From positions 806,001 through 870,000 of the forward strand of contig NZ_UHIL01000001.1 of assembly GCF_900460535.1 (NCBI RefSeq): a DNA stretch of 64,000 nt. The letters are read 5' to 3'. Made by a program: the position numbers and the translations under genes. Of the stretch, positions 21,444-32,505 are shown piece after piece. The notes below the pieces were generated by a model that did no database searches, was not told where the DNA came from, and saw only the letters and a program-made list of their open reading frames with translations. How positions within the stretch are numbered: position 1 is the first letter of the stretch; the number at the start of each line of letters is the position of its first letter. The stretch comes from Vibrio parahaemolyticus (GTDB taxonomy: Bacteria; Pseudomonadota; Gammaproteobacteria; Enterobacterales; Vibrionaceae).

Positions 21444-22604
21444 ATGAAAAGAGTCTTTAAGAAAGCCTTGTTAGGGGCATTAACGGTGGGCATCCTGGCT
21501 GGTTGTGCTGGCGAGGAAGATACCATTGTTATGGCACCACTACCGCAGGTAGATAGTCAGTTTACGACCAAGAGTGAATGGAGCACATCGATTGGTGATG
21601 GTGTTGGTCATTACTTCTCAAAGCTTTCTCCTGTCTACGCAAACGACATGTTGTTTGTCGCGAGCCGTGATGGTTTGGTGAAAGCGCTTGATCCAGAAAA
21701 TGGTAAGCAATTATGGCAAACCGATCTGGAAGAAGACGTGATTGCTCGTCTGTCTGGCGGTATTACTGCGGCGTACGAACATCTTTACATCGGTTCTGAA
21801 AATGGTGAAGTGATTGCACTAAGCCAAGAAACTGGTGAAATCATTTGGCGCATTAAAGTCGGTGGTGAAGTTCTGGCGAAACCCGTTGCGGATTCAGGCT
21901 TGATCATCGTAAATACCAGCCGTGGTATGTTGATTGCTTTGGATGAAAGCTCTGGTGAGCAGCGCTGGGCACTAAGTACTGAAGTTCCAAACCTGACACT
22001 ACGCGGAGACAGCACTCCAACTGCGATTGGTGGTGGTGTTTTCTGGGGTACGGCAAATGGTCGACTAGCCGCAGCGATTGTGGAGCGTGGTCAGCTTATT
22101 TGGCAACAACCAGTAGGCACACCGAAAGGCGCTACGGAAATTGACCGTCTGGTTGACGTTGACTCTTCTCCTATTGTACTGGGCGGAACTCTTTTCACCA
22201 TTGGATACAATGGTCAGTTGATCGCTATTGATTTGCGTTCGGCTAACCCAATCTGGAAGCGTAATTATTCGTCAGCGAACGATATCGCAACGGACGGCAG
22301 TCGTATCTTTGTGATCACCGAAAAAGATCACGTGGTCGCGGTTGATGCTCGAAGCGGTACTGAACTTTGGGAAAATAGCCTATTAGAACACCGTCAGTTA
22401 ACTGCGCCAGTTATCGTCGGTAACTATTTAGTTTTAGGTGATACCCTAGGTTACCTGCACTGGTTAGATCGTTCGACGGGTGAGTTCGTAGCTCAACAAT
22501 TCGTTGATGACAGTGGTTTTGCGGTTGGTCCGACTCTATTGTCTGATGGTTATGTCATTACAACTCGCAACGGCGATGTAAAGAAACTAACCATTAACGA
22601 ATAA
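21444..22604 (+). CDS. bamB: Outer-membrane assembly lipoprotein BamB
   Basis: BamB is a lipoprotein of the BAM complex that helps BamA fold beta-barrel proteins into the outer membrane. The 386-residue protein has a lipoprotein signal with LAGC (lipidated Cys21), then an eight-bladed PQQ-type beta-propeller with repeated blades such as GKQLWQTDLE, GEIIWRIKV and SGTELWENSL. It follows yfgM as in E. coli and is closed by a terminator. Confidence 0.97.
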   Translation: MKRVFKKALLGALTVGILAGCAGEEDTIVMAPLPQVDSQFTTKSEWSTSIGDGVGHYFSKLSPVYANDMLFVASRDGLVKALDPENGKQLWQTDLEEDVIARLSGGITAAYEHLYIGSENGEVIALSQETGEIIWRIKVGGEVLAKPVADSGLIIVNTSRGMLIALDESSGEQRWALSTEVPNLTLRGDSTPTAIGGGVFWGTANGRLAAAIVERGQLIWQQPVGTPKGATEIDRLVDVDSSPIVLGGTLFTIGYNGQLIAIDLRSANPIWKRNYSSANDIATDGSRIFVITEKDHVVAVDARSGTELWENSLLEHRQLTAPVIVGNYLVLGDTLGYLHWLDRSTGEFVAQQFVDDSGFAVGPTLLSDGYVITTRNGDVKKLTINE

Positions 22605-22625
22605 TATCGTGATATAATTCACATT

Positions 22626-22660
22626 CGGCTCCTGGCTGGTGACAGTTAGGAGCCGTTTTG
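22626..22660 (+). terminator. Terminator of the rodZ-bamB cluster
   Basis: CGGCTCCT pairs with AGGAGCCG over a 14-base loop, followed by TTTTGTTGTTT. Confidence 0.75.
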
Positions 22661-22771
22661 TTGTTTGAAATTTTTAACCCTGACGTGGTTATAGGTAAAA
22701 AGCTGGCTTGATTTGGCATCGGGCAAGTCGTTACCTATAACTACAGAAGAAAGATTATTGTAGAGGTTGTT

Positions 22772-24268
22772 ATGGTACCTGTTGTTGCTCTAGTAGGGCG
22801 TCCGAACGTAGGTAAATCTACACTATTTAACCGATTGACACGCACACGTGACGCGTTGGTTGCGGACTTTCCAGGCCTAACGCGAGACCGTAAATACGGC
22901 CAAGCTCGTCTTGATGAAGAGCACGAATTCATTGTCATTGATACTGGCGGTATTGATGGCACAGAAGAAGGCGTGGAAACCAAAATGGCAGAGCAGTCGC
23001 TAGCAGCGATTGATGAAGCTGACGTCGTGCTATTCCTTGTTGACGGTCGTGCTGGTCTTACATCTGCTGATGAAGCGATTGCGGCGCATCTGCGTAAAAT
23101 TGAAAAACCAGCGATGCTGGTGGTAAACAAAATTGATGGTATTGATGCTGACGCTGCGTGTGCTGATTTCTGGCAGCTTGGTGTTGATGACATGTACCAA
23201 ATCGCGGCTGCACACGGTCGTGGTGTTACAGCGTTGCTTGAGCGTGCACTAGCTCCATTCTTTGATGATTTACTAACAAGTGAATCAGAAGAAGGTGAGA
23301 TTGAAGATCTGACAGAATTTGAAGACGCTGAAATTGCACCAGACGAATACACCGAAGAAGAAGCGGAAGCGGAGTTCCAACGTCTACAAGAACAGCCAAT
23401 CAAACTGGCAATCATTGGTCGTCCAAACGTTGGTAAGTCGACGTTAACCAACCGTATTCTTGGTGAAGAACGTGTTGTGGTATACGACATGCCAGGCACA
23501 ACTCGTGACTCAATCTACATTCCTATGGAACGTGATGGCCGTGAGTATGTAATCATTGATACTGCGGGTGTACGTCGTCGTGGTCGTATTAACGAAACGG
23601 TTGAGAAATTCTCCGTTGTTAAAACGTTGAAAGCCGTCGAAGACGCAAACGTAGTGCTATTGGTTATCGACGCACGTGAAAACATCTCTGACCAAGACTT
23701 GAGCCTGCTAGGTTTTGCATTGAACGCCGGTCGTTCAATCGTATTAGCGGTAAACAAGTGGGATGGTCTAGATAACGAAGTAAAAGAGAACGTTAAGAAA
23801 GAGCTAGACCGCCGCCTAGGTTTCGTTGACTTTGCTCGCATTCACTTTATTTCTGCACTGCACGGTACTGGTGTTGGTCACTTGTTTGAGTCTATCCAAG
23901 AAGCGTACAAGTCGGCAACGACACGTGTTGGTACCTCTGTTTTGACTCGTATCATGAAGATGGCGACTGATGATCACCAACCGCCAATGGTTCGTGGCCG
24001 TCGTATCAAGCTAAAATACGCGCACGCAGGTGGTTACAACCCACCAATCGTCGTGATTCACGGTAATATGGTTCGTGAACTTCCGGATTCATACAAGCGT
24101 TACTTGATGAACTACTTCCGCAAGTCACTGGAAATTATGGGTACGCCAATTCGTATCAACTTCCAGAATAGCGAAAACCCGTTTGAGAATCGTGCGAACA
24201 AGCTAACTTTGTCTCAAGAGCGTAAGCGTAAACGTATGATGTCTGTGGTTAAAAACCGCAAAAAATAA
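22772..24268 (+). CDS. der: Ribosome-assembly GTPase Der (EngA)
   Basis: Der is an essential GTPase with two G domains that matures the 50S ribosomal subunit. The 498-residue protein has two G1 motifs ([12 protein letters not shown] near residue 8 and [12 protein letters not shown] near 216), two NKxD motifs (VNKIDG and VNKWDG), an acidic linker between the domains (about 170-207) and a C-terminal KH-like domain with a basic tail. It follows bamB after a terminator, in E. coli order. Confidence 0.98.
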   Translation: MVPVVALVGRPNVGKSTLFNRLTRTRDALVADFPGLTRDRKYGQARLDEEHEFIVIDTGGIDGTEEGVETKMAEQSLAAIDEADVVLFLVDGRAGLTSADEAIAAHLRKIEKPAMLVVNKIDGIDADAACADFWQLGVDDMYQIAAAHGRGVTALLERALAPFFDDLLTSESEEGEIEDLTEFEDAEIAPDEYTEEEAEAEFQRLQEQPIKLAIIGRPNVGKSTLTNRILGEERVVVYDMPGTTRDSIYIPMERDGREYVIIDTAGVRRRGRINETVEKFSVVKTLKAVEDANVVLLVIDARENISDQDLSLLGFALNAGRSIVLAVNKWDGLDNEVKENVKKELDRRLGFVDFARIHFISALHGTGVGHLFESIQEAYKSATTRVGTSVLTRIMKMATDDHQPPMVRGRRIKLKYAHAGGYNPPIVVIHGNMVRELPDSYKRYLMNYFRKSLEIMGTPIRINFQNSENPFENRANKLTLSQERKRKRMMSVVKNRKK

Positions 24269-24283
24269 TTTAAGCATTTGAAG

Positions 24284-24313
24284 ATACCCAAGTTTTTACT
24301 TGGGTATTTTTTT
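24284..24313 (+). terminator. Terminator of der
   Basis: ATACCCAAGT pairs with ACTTGGGTAT around TTTT and is followed by a T run. Confidence 0.9.
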
Positions 24314-24501
24314 ATCTGTTTTTTGCAACCTCTAAAAGTGATGTGAGATGTGTCCTTTTCTAAACCTTACTTTCATCATTATCACAATGTTCTTCTGCGC
24401 GGTTTTTCTCTAGTGATATTAGTGATGACGTGCAGATTCCTGTATCTTCAAATGCTCAGCACACAACCTTAACTTCTTACATTCACAAAGATAAGCAAAG
24501 C

Positions 24502-25383
24502 ATGACGATTACCGCGACACAAACCCGTTTCTGCCATCAAACTTGGCAGTTGGACGCTCAGATTCAACTCGTTCAAAACCACAATGAAGTGACCTACGTA
24601 GTCACCGACGTGACTCCGTTTCATCCCGTTAGCCATATCTGGCCTGATCATCCCGCAGATAAAGGCATCTTAGTATTTAATGATCAACAATTTGAAGTGA
24701 TTGGTTGTCAAGTTGGTGCCATTGAAGTGGCAACCGGAGAGCTATTTGTTGGAGCGGCAATCCCTGTAAAGCGCGATACAGAAGGCTGGTTATTTGTTGT
24801 CGTACATGTATTAGCGCTTGTTGACACTCTATCTCAAGATACACGAGTGACGCTGAAAGTGGATAAAGAGTACCAACAAGCATTGAGTCGTGGACACAGT
24901 GCAGGTCATCTCGCCTATTTAGCCCTAAATAAAGTCCTCGCTGCCAGCTACTGGCGTAAAGATGCAGATCGTAAAGACCCACATGGCAACTATGATTTTA
25001 ATAGTTATGCCCAAGAATCCAGCTTTGTAACACCAGACAAGTGCCTAGATACTTACCGTTTAGGTAAAACACTCCGTAAAAGAGGCCTAAACAGCGCAGA
25101 AATGCTGTCAGACTTAGAGAAAATAGAGAGTCAGGTGAATGCACAATTGAAGCTTTGGCTGGAAAGAGACGCGGCGATCATTATGGACTGCCATGGTGAC
25201 AACTTGACCGATTCTCGTTATTGGAAATGTGACTTGGGAGAGGGAGAATTGGCCGTGATCCCTTGTGGAGGAACGCACGCAGAGCATTTGAGTGACTTTG
25301 GCTCGATACACGTCAAGTTGGTCGAAATGGATTCACAAACGATTGAAATGCACACCGATGTAATAGCTTGCTTTTCCAATTAG
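24502..25383 (+). CDS. AlaX-like alanyl-tRNA editing protein
   Basis: This resembles the free-standing editing domain of alanyl-tRNA synthetase, which deacylates mischarged tRNA-Ala (Ser or Gly) with a bound zinc. Visible metal motifs are HSAGHL and, near the C-terminus, CGGTHAEHL, together the expected HxxxH plus CxxxH set. The AlaRS catalytic core is absent. ATG at 24502 (MTITATQTRFCHQTW) gives 293 residues. A GTG at 24430 would extend it by 24 codons that look unconserved. It sits alone between der and yfgJ, an insertion relative to E. coli. Substrate specificity is inferred, not visible. Confidence 0.75.
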   Translation: MTITATQTRFCHQTWQLDAQIQLVQNHNEVTYVVTDVTPFHPVSHIWPDHPADKGILVFNDQQFEVIGCQVGAIEVATGELFVGAAIPVKRDTEGWLFVVVHVLALVDTLSQDTRVTLKVDKEYQQALSRGHSAGHLAYLALNKVLAASYWRKDADRKDPHGNYDFNSYAQESSFVTPDKCLDTYRLGKTLRKRGLNSAEMLSDLEKIESQVNAQLKLWLERDAAIIMDCHGDNLTDSRYWKCDLGEGELAVIPCGGTHAEHLSDFGSIHVKLVEMDSQTIEMHTDVIACFSN

Positions 25384-25606
25384 ATCTTTTTATTAAATTC
25401 TGTTTTTTCTTTTTTTGAATTTAATTTTGGTGTTTTATGCTTCTTTAAATTGGAATGCAGAATATGTAACTTATGCTTTCGGTGTGTGGTTATATAAATA
25501 TTCTTTTAGGGGGTGATCGCTGATCAAATGGTAAATATCCGATGATCAGAATAAGATCTTTCTTAAAGTAAGCTTCTCGTGAAGTAAACCCATTACCTTG
25601 CATACG

Positions 25607-25620
25607 GTGATATACATCAA
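25607..25620 (+). promoter_or_regulatory. FNR-like site upstream of yfgJ
   Basis: GTGATATACATCAA matches the FNR consensus TTGAT-N4-ATCAA at all but the first base. It is centred about 63 bp before the yfgJ ATG. Control by oxygen level is only inferred. Confidence 0.3.
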
Positions 25621-25676
25621 GGCTAGCGGTTAGAAAATGTGAATACTGGAGCGAGTGAAACAGTAAGGTGAGAGAT

Positions 25677-25901
25677 ATGCAACAGAACAAATGTCCAGAT
25701 TGCGAAGTAGAACTAGAATGGACTGGCCAATACCATTGTGGCCAATGTGAATCCGATTTCAAAAAAGTAGGTTTTTGTCCGGACTGTGGTGCTGAGTTAG
25801 AAAAGCTTCAGGCTTGTGGGGCTGCGAATTATTTCTGCAATACCTGTAATGAACTCAAATCTAAATCTCGTGTGCGATTTGAGTTTCAAAAAATCAGCTG
25901 A
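25677..25901 (+). CDS. yfgJ: YfgJ-like zinc-ribbon protein
   Basis: This small protein consists of zinc-ribbon modules with four CxxC pairs: CPDCEVE, CGQCESD, CPDCGAE and CNTCNEL. E. coli has a zinc-ribbon gene (yfgJ, DUF1407) in the same place between der and xseA, which supports the name; its role is unknown. The ATG at 25677 is preferred because AAGGTG lies at good distance. The GTG at 25668 overlaps that ribosome site. Product length is 74 residues. Confidence 0.8.
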   Translation: MQQNKCPDCEVELEWTGQYHCGQCESDFKKVGFCPDCGAELEKLQACGAANYFCNTCNELKSKSRVRFEFQKIS

Positions 25902-25922
25902 TTAAGCTCATTTTAAAGTCGG

Positions 25923-27254
25923 CTAACTAACGGTAGAGTGAATCTCACCATTAGCCAAACGGGTGACTAAAAGGTCGCCCGTTTTTACATCATCTGCGCT
26001 TGTAACGACCTTACCTTGATCCGTTTGCGTGATGGAGTAACCACGCTTGAGTGTCGCTAGGGGACTGACGGTATCTAACTTCTCTGCCGCAATCGCTAAC
26101 TGATGACGCATCGTCAGTAGTTTTCGATCCATTGCGTCTAATAGCTTGTGCTCAACACGTTCAAGTCTCGATTTTTGTTGTGTTAAGTGTTTAATAGGAG
26201 AGTTTAATTGCAGACGGTGGTGTTTACGCTCAACGGCTTGTTGACGTGTATCGATGAAGCGCTGCATAGCTCTACGCAAACGCATATCCAGCTCATCGAG
26301 TTGCTGTGACTGACGCTGCAACTGATAACTTGGATGTTGGCGTTCTAAGCGATGCAGAAGTTGCGCAGATTGCTGTTTTTGCTGTGCTAAGTAGTAGCGC
26401 ATCGCACTAGCTAGTTTATGCTGTTTCGCTACAAGCGATTGATCTTTATGGCTGTTGTCACGGCTAACCAGTTCAGCGGCAGCTGATGGAGTAGGAGCTC
26501 GCACATCGGCAACAAAATCGGCAATCGTCATGTCGACTTCATGGCCCACAGCACTAATGATCGGGATTTGACTTGCAGCAATAGTGCGAGCAAGGATCTC
26601 ATTGTTAAAGCACCATAAGTCTTCTAGAGAGCCGCCGCCACGACCAACAATCAATACATCACATTCATTTCGGCTATTAGCACGACCGATTGCTTGGGCA
26701 ATTTGAATGGCTGCGTCATCACCTTGGACCATGGTCGGATAAATCACCACGGGTAGGGAAGGATCACGGCGTTTTAAAACGTCCAATATGTCGTAAAGCG
26801 CAGCACCTGTTTTAGAAGTGATGATACCAACACGCTTTGGATGCTCTGGTAGTGGCAGTTTGTTGGTTTGAGCGAACAAACCTTCCGCTGCCAACTTCAT
26901 CTTAAGCTCTTCAAACTCTTGTTGCAGACGACCATCGCCTTCAGGCTGCATGCTTTCGATGATCAATTGGTAGTCACCACGTGGCTCATAAAGAGACAGA
27001 CGGGCTTTAACTAAAACTTGATTGCCGTTTGCAGGTTTGAAAGTAACGCGACGATTGTTACCACGGAACATGGCACATTTTACTTGAGCACGAGAATCTT
27101 TAAGGGTGAGGTACCAGTGACCGGAAACAGGAGCAGAGAAGTTGGATATCTCTCCGACAAGCCAAACGATCCCCATTTCGTTTTCAAGGAGTAAACGAAC
27201 TTCTGCGTTGAGACGAGAAACAGTGAAGATGTTCTGATTGGTCTTGGAGAGCAC
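25923..27254 (-). CDS. xseA: Exodeoxyribonuclease VII large subunit
   Basis: XseA is the catalytic subunit of exonuclease VII, which degrades single-stranded DNA processively from both ends. It has an N-terminal OB fold ([31 protein letters not shown]), the nuclease core ([57 protein letters not shown]) and a long coiled coil (about 270-410). The GTG at 27254 (product [12 protein letters not shown], 443 residues) fits the family. The frame extends upstream to 27308 but with an unconserved hydrophobic leader. It is divergent from guaB, as in E. coli. Confidence 0.96.
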   Translation of the reverse strand: MLSKTNQNIFTVSRLNAEVRLLLENEMGIVWLVGEISNFSAPVSGHWYLTLKDSRAQVKCAMFRGNNRRVTFKPANGNQVLVKARLSLYEPRGDYQLIIESMQPEGDGRLQQEFEELKMKLAAEGLFAQTNKLPLPEHPKRVGIITSKTGAALYDILDVLKRRDPSLPVVIYPTMVQGDDAAIQIAQAIGRANSRNECDVLIVGRGGGSLEDLWCFNNEILARTIAASQIPIISAVGHEVDMTIADFVADVRAPTPSAAAELVSRDNSHKDQSLVAKQHKLASAMRYYLAQQKQQSAQLLHRLERQHPSYQLQRQSQQLDELDMRLRRAMQRFIDTRQQAVERKHHRLQLNSPIKHLTQQKSRLERVEHKLLDAMDRKLLTMRHQLAIAAEKLDTVSPLATLKRGYSITQTDQGKVVTSADDVKTGDLLVTRLANGEIHSTVS

Positions 27255-27365
27255 AGCTAATCTCTTAGACGTGAGTATGGAAATTAGCGGCAATATAATA
27301 CATATCAAGGGGGTAATTGCAAGAAAAAAATTAAAAAACTTGTAGTCAAGCGATTGCGTTGAACG

Positions 27366-27371
27366 TATAAT
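27366..27371 (+). promoter_or_regulatory. -10 element of the guaBA promoter
   Basis: A perfect TATAAT lies 115 bp before the guaB start in the xseA-guaB divergent spacer. The -35 is weak (TAGTCA at 27343 gives 17-bp spacing). GC-rich CCCTCCGC just after it may be a discriminator sensitive to growth rate, as known for E. coli guaB. Confidence 0.5.
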
Positions 27372-27486
27372 CCCTCCGCAATATCTAATCCAAATGTAAC
27401 TTGTTACCTAAAACCAGTTACCCTCATTATGCGAAACGATGAGATTGGATTGTTCTTTTTACTCCTCTAATTGTGAGATATTGCAA

Positions 27487-28953
27487 ATGCTAAGAATTGC
27501 CAAAGAAGCGCTGACATTCGATGACGTACTACTTGTGCCAGCACACTCCACCGTTCTCCCAAACACAGCTGATCTTCGCACTCAGTTGACGAAAAACATC
27601 AGTCTGAACATCCCTATGATTTCTGCGTCGATGGACACCGTGACGGAAGCCCGTCTAGCTATCGCTCTTGCGCAGGAAGGTGGCATTGGCTTTATCCACA
27701 AGAACATGTCTATTGAGCAGCAAGCGGCAGAAGTTCGTAAAGTTAAGAAGTTCGAAGCTGGTGTGGTAACAGACCCTGTGACTGTGAATCCTGATGCAAC
27801 CATCGCCGATGTAGTCGCTCTGACTGAAAAGCACGGTTTTGCAGGTTTCCCTGTAGTAACAGAGCACAACGAGCTAGTGGGTATCATCACTGGTCGTGAC
27901 GTACGCTTTGTGACTGACCTATCTAAGAAAGTGTCTGCGGTAATGACGCCTAAAGAGCGTCTAGCTTCTGTAAAAGAAGGTGCAACTCGTGAAGAAGTTC
28001 AAGAGAAAATGCATGAAGCACGCGTTGAAAAAGTACTGGTAGTGAACGATGAGTTCAAACTAACCGGTATGATCACGGCTAAAGACTTCCATAAAGCAGA
28101 ACGTAAACCAAACGCATGTAAAGATGAGCGCGGTCGTCTACGTGTTGGCGCTGCTGTTGGTGCTGGTGCGGGTAACGAAGAACGTGTTGCTGCACTTGTA
28201 GAAGCGGGCGTTGACGTACTACTTATCGACTCTTCTCACGGTCATTCAGAAGGCGTTCTACAACGTATTCGTGACACTCGTGCTGCGTACCCAGATCTAG
28301 ACATCATCGGCGGTAACGTCGCAACAGGTGCTGGCGCGAAAGCACTGATCGAAGCTGGCGTAAGCGCAGTGAAAGTCGGTATCGGCCCAGGTTCTATCTG
28401 TACGACTCGTATCGTAACGGGTGTTGGTGTTCCTCAAATCACAGCAATCGCTGACGCGGCTGAAGTGGCTAACGAATACGGCATCCCAGTGATTGCTGAC
28501 GGCGGTATCCGTTTCTCTGGTGATATCTGTAAAGCAATCGTAGCAGGCGCATCATGTGTGATGGTTGGTTCTATGTTCGCAGGTACAGAAGAAGCGCCGG
28601 GTGAAGTGATTCTTTACAACGGCCGTTCTTACAAAGCTTACCGTGGTATGGGTTCTCTAGGCGCGATGTCTCAAGGTTCTTCTGACCGTTACTTCCAGTC
28701 TGACAACGCAGCAGACAAGCTTGTACCAGAAGGCATTGAAGGTCGTATCGCATACAAAGGCCGCCTAAAAGAGATCGTACACCAACAAATGGGTGGTCTA
28801 CGTTCAAGCATGGGTCTTACGGGTTCTGCAACTATCGAAGACATGCGTACTAAAGCTGAATTTGTACGTATTTCTGGTGCGGGTATGCAAGAATCTCACG
28901 TACACGACGTTCAGATCACTAAGGAAGCGCCAAACTACCGTCTAGGTAACTAA
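27487..28953 (+). CDS. guaB: IMP dehydrogenase
   Basis: GuaB oxidises IMP to XMP with NAD+, the committed step to guanine nucleotides. The ATG at 27487 gives the conserved [18 protein letters not shown] and 487 residues, in line with E. coli (488). The ATG at 27439 adds 16 unconserved codons. The protein has a two-CBS regulatory insert (about 95-205) inside the TIM barrel and the catalytic loop [15 protein letters not shown]. guaA follows after 98 bp. Confidence 0.97.
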   Translation: MLRIAKEALTFDDVLLVPAHSTVLPNTADLRTQLTKNISLNIPMISASMDTVTEARLAIALAQEGGIGFIHKNMSIEQQAAEVRKVKKFEAGVVTDPVTVNPDATIADVVALTEKHGFAGFPVVTEHNELVGIITGRDVRFVTDLSKKVSAVMTPKERLASVKEGATREEVQEKMHEARVEKVLVVNDEFKLTGMITAKDFHKAERKPNACKDERGRLRVGAAVGAGAGNEERVAALVEAGVDVLLIDSSHGHSEGVLQRIRDTRAAYPDLDIIGGNVATGAGAKALIEAGVSAVKVGIGPGSICTTRIVTGVGVPQITAIADAAEVANEYGIPVIADGGIRFSGDICKAIVAGASCVMVGSMFAGTEEAPGEVILYNGRSYKAYRGMGSLGAMSQGSSDRYFQSDNAADKLVPEGIEGRIAYKGRLKEIVHQQMGGLRSSMGLTGSATIEDMRTKAEFVRISGAGMQESHVHDVQITKEAPNYRLGN

Positions 28954-28996
28954 TAGCCTAACGTAAACGTTTGCTTTTTCCTTGAAGCATTAAGAA

Positions 28997-29022
28997 GAGG
29001 CGAGTACACTCGCCTCGGTTTT
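28997..29022 (+). promoter_or_regulatory. Hairpin in the guaB-guaA spacer
   Basis: GAGGCGAGT-AC-ACTCGCCTC is a perfect palindrome followed by GGTTTTAA. It is either a weak terminator or an attenuating hairpin between the two operon genes. Confidence 0.5.
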
Positions 29023-29051
29023 AATCACTTAGCCTTAAAAGACTGCTCAAA

Positions 29052-30605
29052 ATGACTAAAAATATCCATGACCAACGTATTCTGATCTTGGACTTCGGTT
29101 CTCAGTACACTCAATTAGTTGCGCGTCGCGTACGCGAAATCGGCGTTTACTGTGAGCTATGGAGCTGGGACGTAGAAGAAGCGGATATTCGCGAATTCAA
29201 CCCAGATGGCATCATCCTTTCTGGTGGCCCAGAAAGCGTTACAGAAGAAAACTCTCCTCGCGCTCCTCAATATGTATTTGACTCAGGTGTTCCTGTACTT
29301 GGCGTATGTTACGGCATGCAAACCATGGCAGAACAGCTAGGTGGGAAAGTAGCTGGCTCAAACGAGCGTGAATTTGGCTACGCACAAGTAAAAGTTTCTG
29401 GCGAATCTGCGATCTTCAAAGATCTTGAAGCGACTCAAGACGTTTGGATGAGCCACGGTGACAAAGTTGTAGAAATTCCAGCAGACTTCGTAAAAGTCGG
29501 TGAGACAGACACTTGTCCTTACGCGGCAATGGCGAACGAAGAGAAGAAATACTACGGCGTTCAGTTCCACCCAGAAGTAACACACACGAAAGGTGGCCTA
29601 CAAATGCTAGAGAACTTCGTTCTTGGCGTGTGTGGCTGTGAGCGTCTATGGACCTCTGAATCTATCATCGAAGACGCTGTTGCTCGTATTAAAGAGCAAG
29701 TGGGTGACGATGAAGTTATTCTAGGTCTTTCTGGTGGTGTAGATTCATCCGTTGTTGCTATGCTGGTTCACCGTGCAATTGGTGACAAGCTTACATGTGT
29801 ATTCGTGGATAACGGTCTGCTTCGTCTAAACGAAGGTCAGCAAGTAATGGATATGTTCGGCGATAAGTTCGGCCTAAACATCATCAAAGTTGACGCAGAA
29901 GAGCGTTTCCTTGAAGCGCTGAAAGGCAAGTCTGACCCAGAAGAAAAACGTAAGACTATCGGTCACGTGTTCGTAGACGTATTCGATGAAGAATCGAAGA
30001 AGCTGAAAAACGCAAAATGGCTTGCTCAGGGTACTATCTACCCAGACGTAATCGAGTCTGCTGCATCTAAAACTGGTAAAGCGCACGTGATCAAATCACA
30101 CCACAACGTGGGCGGTCTACCTGACGATATGGAAATGGGTCTAGTTGAGCCACTACGTGAATTGTTCAAAGATGAAGTTCGTAAGATTGGTCTAGAGCTA
30201 GGTCTTCCATACAACATGCTTTACCGCCATCCATTCCCAGGTCCTGGTCTAGGTGTTCGCGTTCTTGGCGAGATCAAGAAAGAATACTGTGACTTGCTAC
30301 GTCGTGCTGACGCTATCTTTATTGAAGAGCTTCACGCAGCAGACCTATACGACAAAGTATCTCAAGCGTTCACGGTATTCCTACCAGTTCGCTCTGTAGG
30401 CGTAATGGGCGACGGTCGTAAATACGATTGGGTGGTATCACTGCGTGCAGTTGAAACTATCGACTTTATGACAGCGCATTGGGCACACCTACCATACGAC
30501 TTCCTAGGTAAGGTATCTAACCGTATTATCAACGAAGTTGAAGGTATTTCACGAGTTGTTTACGACATTTCTGGTAAGCCACCAGCGACAATCGAGTGGG
30601 AATAA
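29052..30605 (+). CDS. guaA: GMP synthase (glutamine-hydrolysing)
   Basis: GuaA converts XMP to GMP using ATP and ammonia from glutamine. The 517-residue protein has an N-terminal class I glutamine amidotransferase domain (about 8-205) with the nucleophile in GVCYGMQ and the His-Glu in [10 protein letters not shown]. An ATP-pyrophosphatase domain follows with the P-loop LSGGVDSS, then the C-terminal dimerisation domain ending PATIEWE. It forms the guaBA operon and is closed by a strong terminator. Confidence 0.99.
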   Translation: MTKNIHDQRILILDFGSQYTQLVARRVREIGVYCELWSWDVEEADIREFNPDGIILSGGPESVTEENSPRAPQYVFDSGVPVLGVCYGMQTMAEQLGGKVAGSNEREFGYAQVKVSGESAIFKDLEATQDVWMSHGDKVVEIPADFVKVGETDTCPYAAMANEEKKYYGVQFHPEVTHTKGGLQMLENFVLGVCGCERLWTSESIIEDAVARIKEQVGDDEVILGLSGGVDSSVVAMLVHRAIGDKLTCVFVDNGLLRLNEGQQVMDMFGDKFGLNIIKVDAEERFLEALKGKSDPEEKRKTIGHVFVDVFDEESKKLKNAKWLAQGTIYPDVIESAASKTGKAHVIKSHHNVGGLPDDMEMGLVEPLRELFKDEVRKIGLELGLPYNMLYRHPFPGPGLGVRVLGEIKKEYCDLLRRADAIFIEELHAADLYDKVSQAFTVFLPVRSVGVMGDGRKYDWVVSLRAVETIDFMTAHWAHLPYDFLGKVSNRIINEVEGISRVVYDISGKPPATIEWE

Positions 30606-30633
30606 TTTCCCTCTAGACTGTTGAGTTTACAAG

Positions 30634-30658
30634 AACCAGCCTTCGGGCTGGTTTTTTT
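30634..30658 (+). terminator. Terminator of guaBA
   Basis: AACCAGCC-TTCG-GGCTGGTT followed by TTTTT, a classic UUCG-capped terminator. Confidence 0.95.
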
Positions 30659-30770
30659 GTACTTCCAATTTGTGAAGAGGTGGATCAACTTTTTTATGAG
30701 AAATATATACACGCGCCTAAATTAAATATATATTCACTTTTATTGTTTAAATATTAAAAATGGTATTGCT

Positions 30771-32291
30771 ATGGAACAGGCTGACGTTACCTCTCTCATT
30801 CCCATCCTTATTACTCTTTTCCTCGCGCTGACTACGAGAAATGTCGTAGTTGGTTTGTTCGCCGGTGTGGTCAGTGGCGTCGCCATGCTTGAAGGCACCT
30901 TTGTTGAAAAAGGACCACTAGACTCGTTTAGTGCGTTGATGAAAAGCTATCTACTGCCGCAACTTACGGATAGCTACAACGCTGGTGTGATTTTGTTGTT
31001 AGTATTTATTGGTGGTTTCGTCGCTTTAATGGAAAAGTCCGGCGGCGGTGTCGCCTTTGCTAAAAAGGTTACCCAATGGGTGGCGAGTAAATGCCAAGCT
31101 CAACTATCAGCATGGTTCGGTGGTGTCGTTATTTTCTTCTCAGACCTTGGTACACCACTGATTGTTGGCCCTGTTTTTCGCCCTTTATTTGATAAGTTAA
31201 AAGTATCACGCCAAAAATTAGCTTTCATTATCGATTCTACTTCCTCTCCCGTCGCAATCTTGATTCCTTTTATCGGGTGGGGCGTTTACATCATGGGATT
31301 GATTCAAAAAGAGTTTACTGCCCTGAATGTCAGTATGAGTGACTGGGATGCTTTCATTGGCGCGATCCCGTATCAGTTTTATGCCTTTCTTGCGATCGCG
31401 ATTGTGCCGATTGTCTCTTTCTTCAAGTTGGACTTCGGCCCGATGGCGAAGGCTGAACAGTTAGCTGAACAAGGTTCAGACTTTGGCAAAGTTCAGGAAT
31501 CGATGGATGTGTTTACGCATAAAAATGCAAAATCCAGTTTTGTCTGGGCGCCTTTGCTCGTTATGTTGGTGGTTCTATGCAGCATCCTGGTGCCACACGG
31601 TTTTCCATTTCAAAAAGTGGCAGGCTCAACGTTTAGGGCTGCACTCTCTTCGGCGTACTTCTTCGCGGCCTTCACTTTAATTGCGCTGATGGCGTTTTAT
31701 GGCGTCAGAAAGCTTTCCGATGGTATCCAAGTGTACCTCAAAGGCATGTCAAACATGATGTCTGTCGCGGTTATCTTGGTATTGGCTTGGGCGCTTAGCT
31801 CTGTTGGGAAAGAATTAGGTGCAGCTGCATATATTGCTGAACAAGCTCAAGCCGGTTTCCCGTATTGGCTATTGCCAGCCGTTGCTTTTTTGCTTGCCGG
31901 TATTATCTCGTTTGCTACGGGATCTTCTTGGGGCACGTTCGCCATCATGATGCCATTAGTGATCCCAACGGCCGTTGCGATTGATGCTCCTTTGCTAGTT
32001 TGCATTGGTGCCGTGTTATCTGGCGGTTTATTTGGTGATCACTGTTCTCCAATCTCTGAGACCACGATTCTGTCGTCAACAGGAGCGGGGTGTGAACAGT
32101 ATGAGCACTTCCGTACACAGTTGCCTTACGCGGTGTTGAATGGCTTGATTGCACTTGGGTGCTTTCTTTTGGCAGGCGTTGCTGCCTCACCTGTGATTGT
32201 ACTTGCGGCGATTGTCGCTCAGTTAGCTATTTACTATGTGCTATCAAAACAGAAGCCAACCGAGCAACTTGAGTCTGTTTCAGCAGAGTAA
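30771..32291 (+). CDS. NhaC-type Na+/H+ antiporter family transporter
   Basis: This 506-residue integral membrane protein has about 11-12 hydrophobic helices and the NhaC-superfamily features GGVVIFFSDLGTPLIVGPVFRPLFDKLKVSR-like first half and LSGGLFGDHCSPISETTILSSTGAGC in the second half (about 418-443). Members exchange sodium for protons, or move organic acids and amino acids. The substrate here cannot be read from sequence. It stands alone between guaA and the chitinase gene, with a terminator after it. A secondary transporter role in the inner membrane is secure; sodium specificity is inferred from the family. Confidence 0.8.
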   Translation: MEQADVTSLIPILITLFLALTTRNVVVGLFAGVVSGVAMLEGTFVEKGPLDSFSALMKSYLLPQLTDSYNAGVILLLVFIGGFVALMEKSGGGVAFAKKVTQWVASKCQAQLSAWFGGVVIFFSDLGTPLIVGPVFRPLFDKLKVSRQKLAFIIDSTSSPVAILIPFIGWGVYIMGLIQKEFTALNVSMSDWDAFIGAIPYQFYAFLAIAIVPIVSFFKLDFGPMAKAEQLAEQGSDFGKVQESMDVFTHKNAKSSFVWAPLLVMLVVLCSILVPHGFPFQKVAGSTFRAALSSAYFFAAFTLIALMAFYGVRKLSDGIQVYLKGMSNMMSVAVILVLAWALSSVGKELGAAAYIAEQAQAGFPYWLLPAVAFLLAGIISFATGSSWGTFAIMMPLVIPTAVAIDAPLLVCIGAVLSGGLFGDHCSPISETTILSSTGAGCEQYEHFRTQLPYAVLNGLIALGCFLLAGVAASPVIVLAAIVAQLAIYYVLSKQKPTEQLESVSAE

Positions 32292-32313
32292 TAGAGATAG
32301 AAATATCATCAAA

Positions 32314-32342
32314 CGGAGGCGTAGTCAGCCTCCGCTTTTCTT
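32314..32342 (+). terminator. Terminator after the NhaC-type gene
   Basis: CGGAGGC pairs with GCCTCCG over a 7-base loop, followed by CTTTTCTTTT. Confidence 0.8.
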
Positions 32343-32505
32343 TTGAGTCAAGGTAACATTTTTCTTGTGACAAAATGTGTGCAAGGACTTATTTATTCAT
32401 TTTGTCTCGCAGAATGAACTCACTTCGCTCGGCGTTTTTTATATATGATCCACTATATGTCTAGTTATTCCTTGTATATTGTATTGTTAAACCCGGAGAC
32501 TAGAC

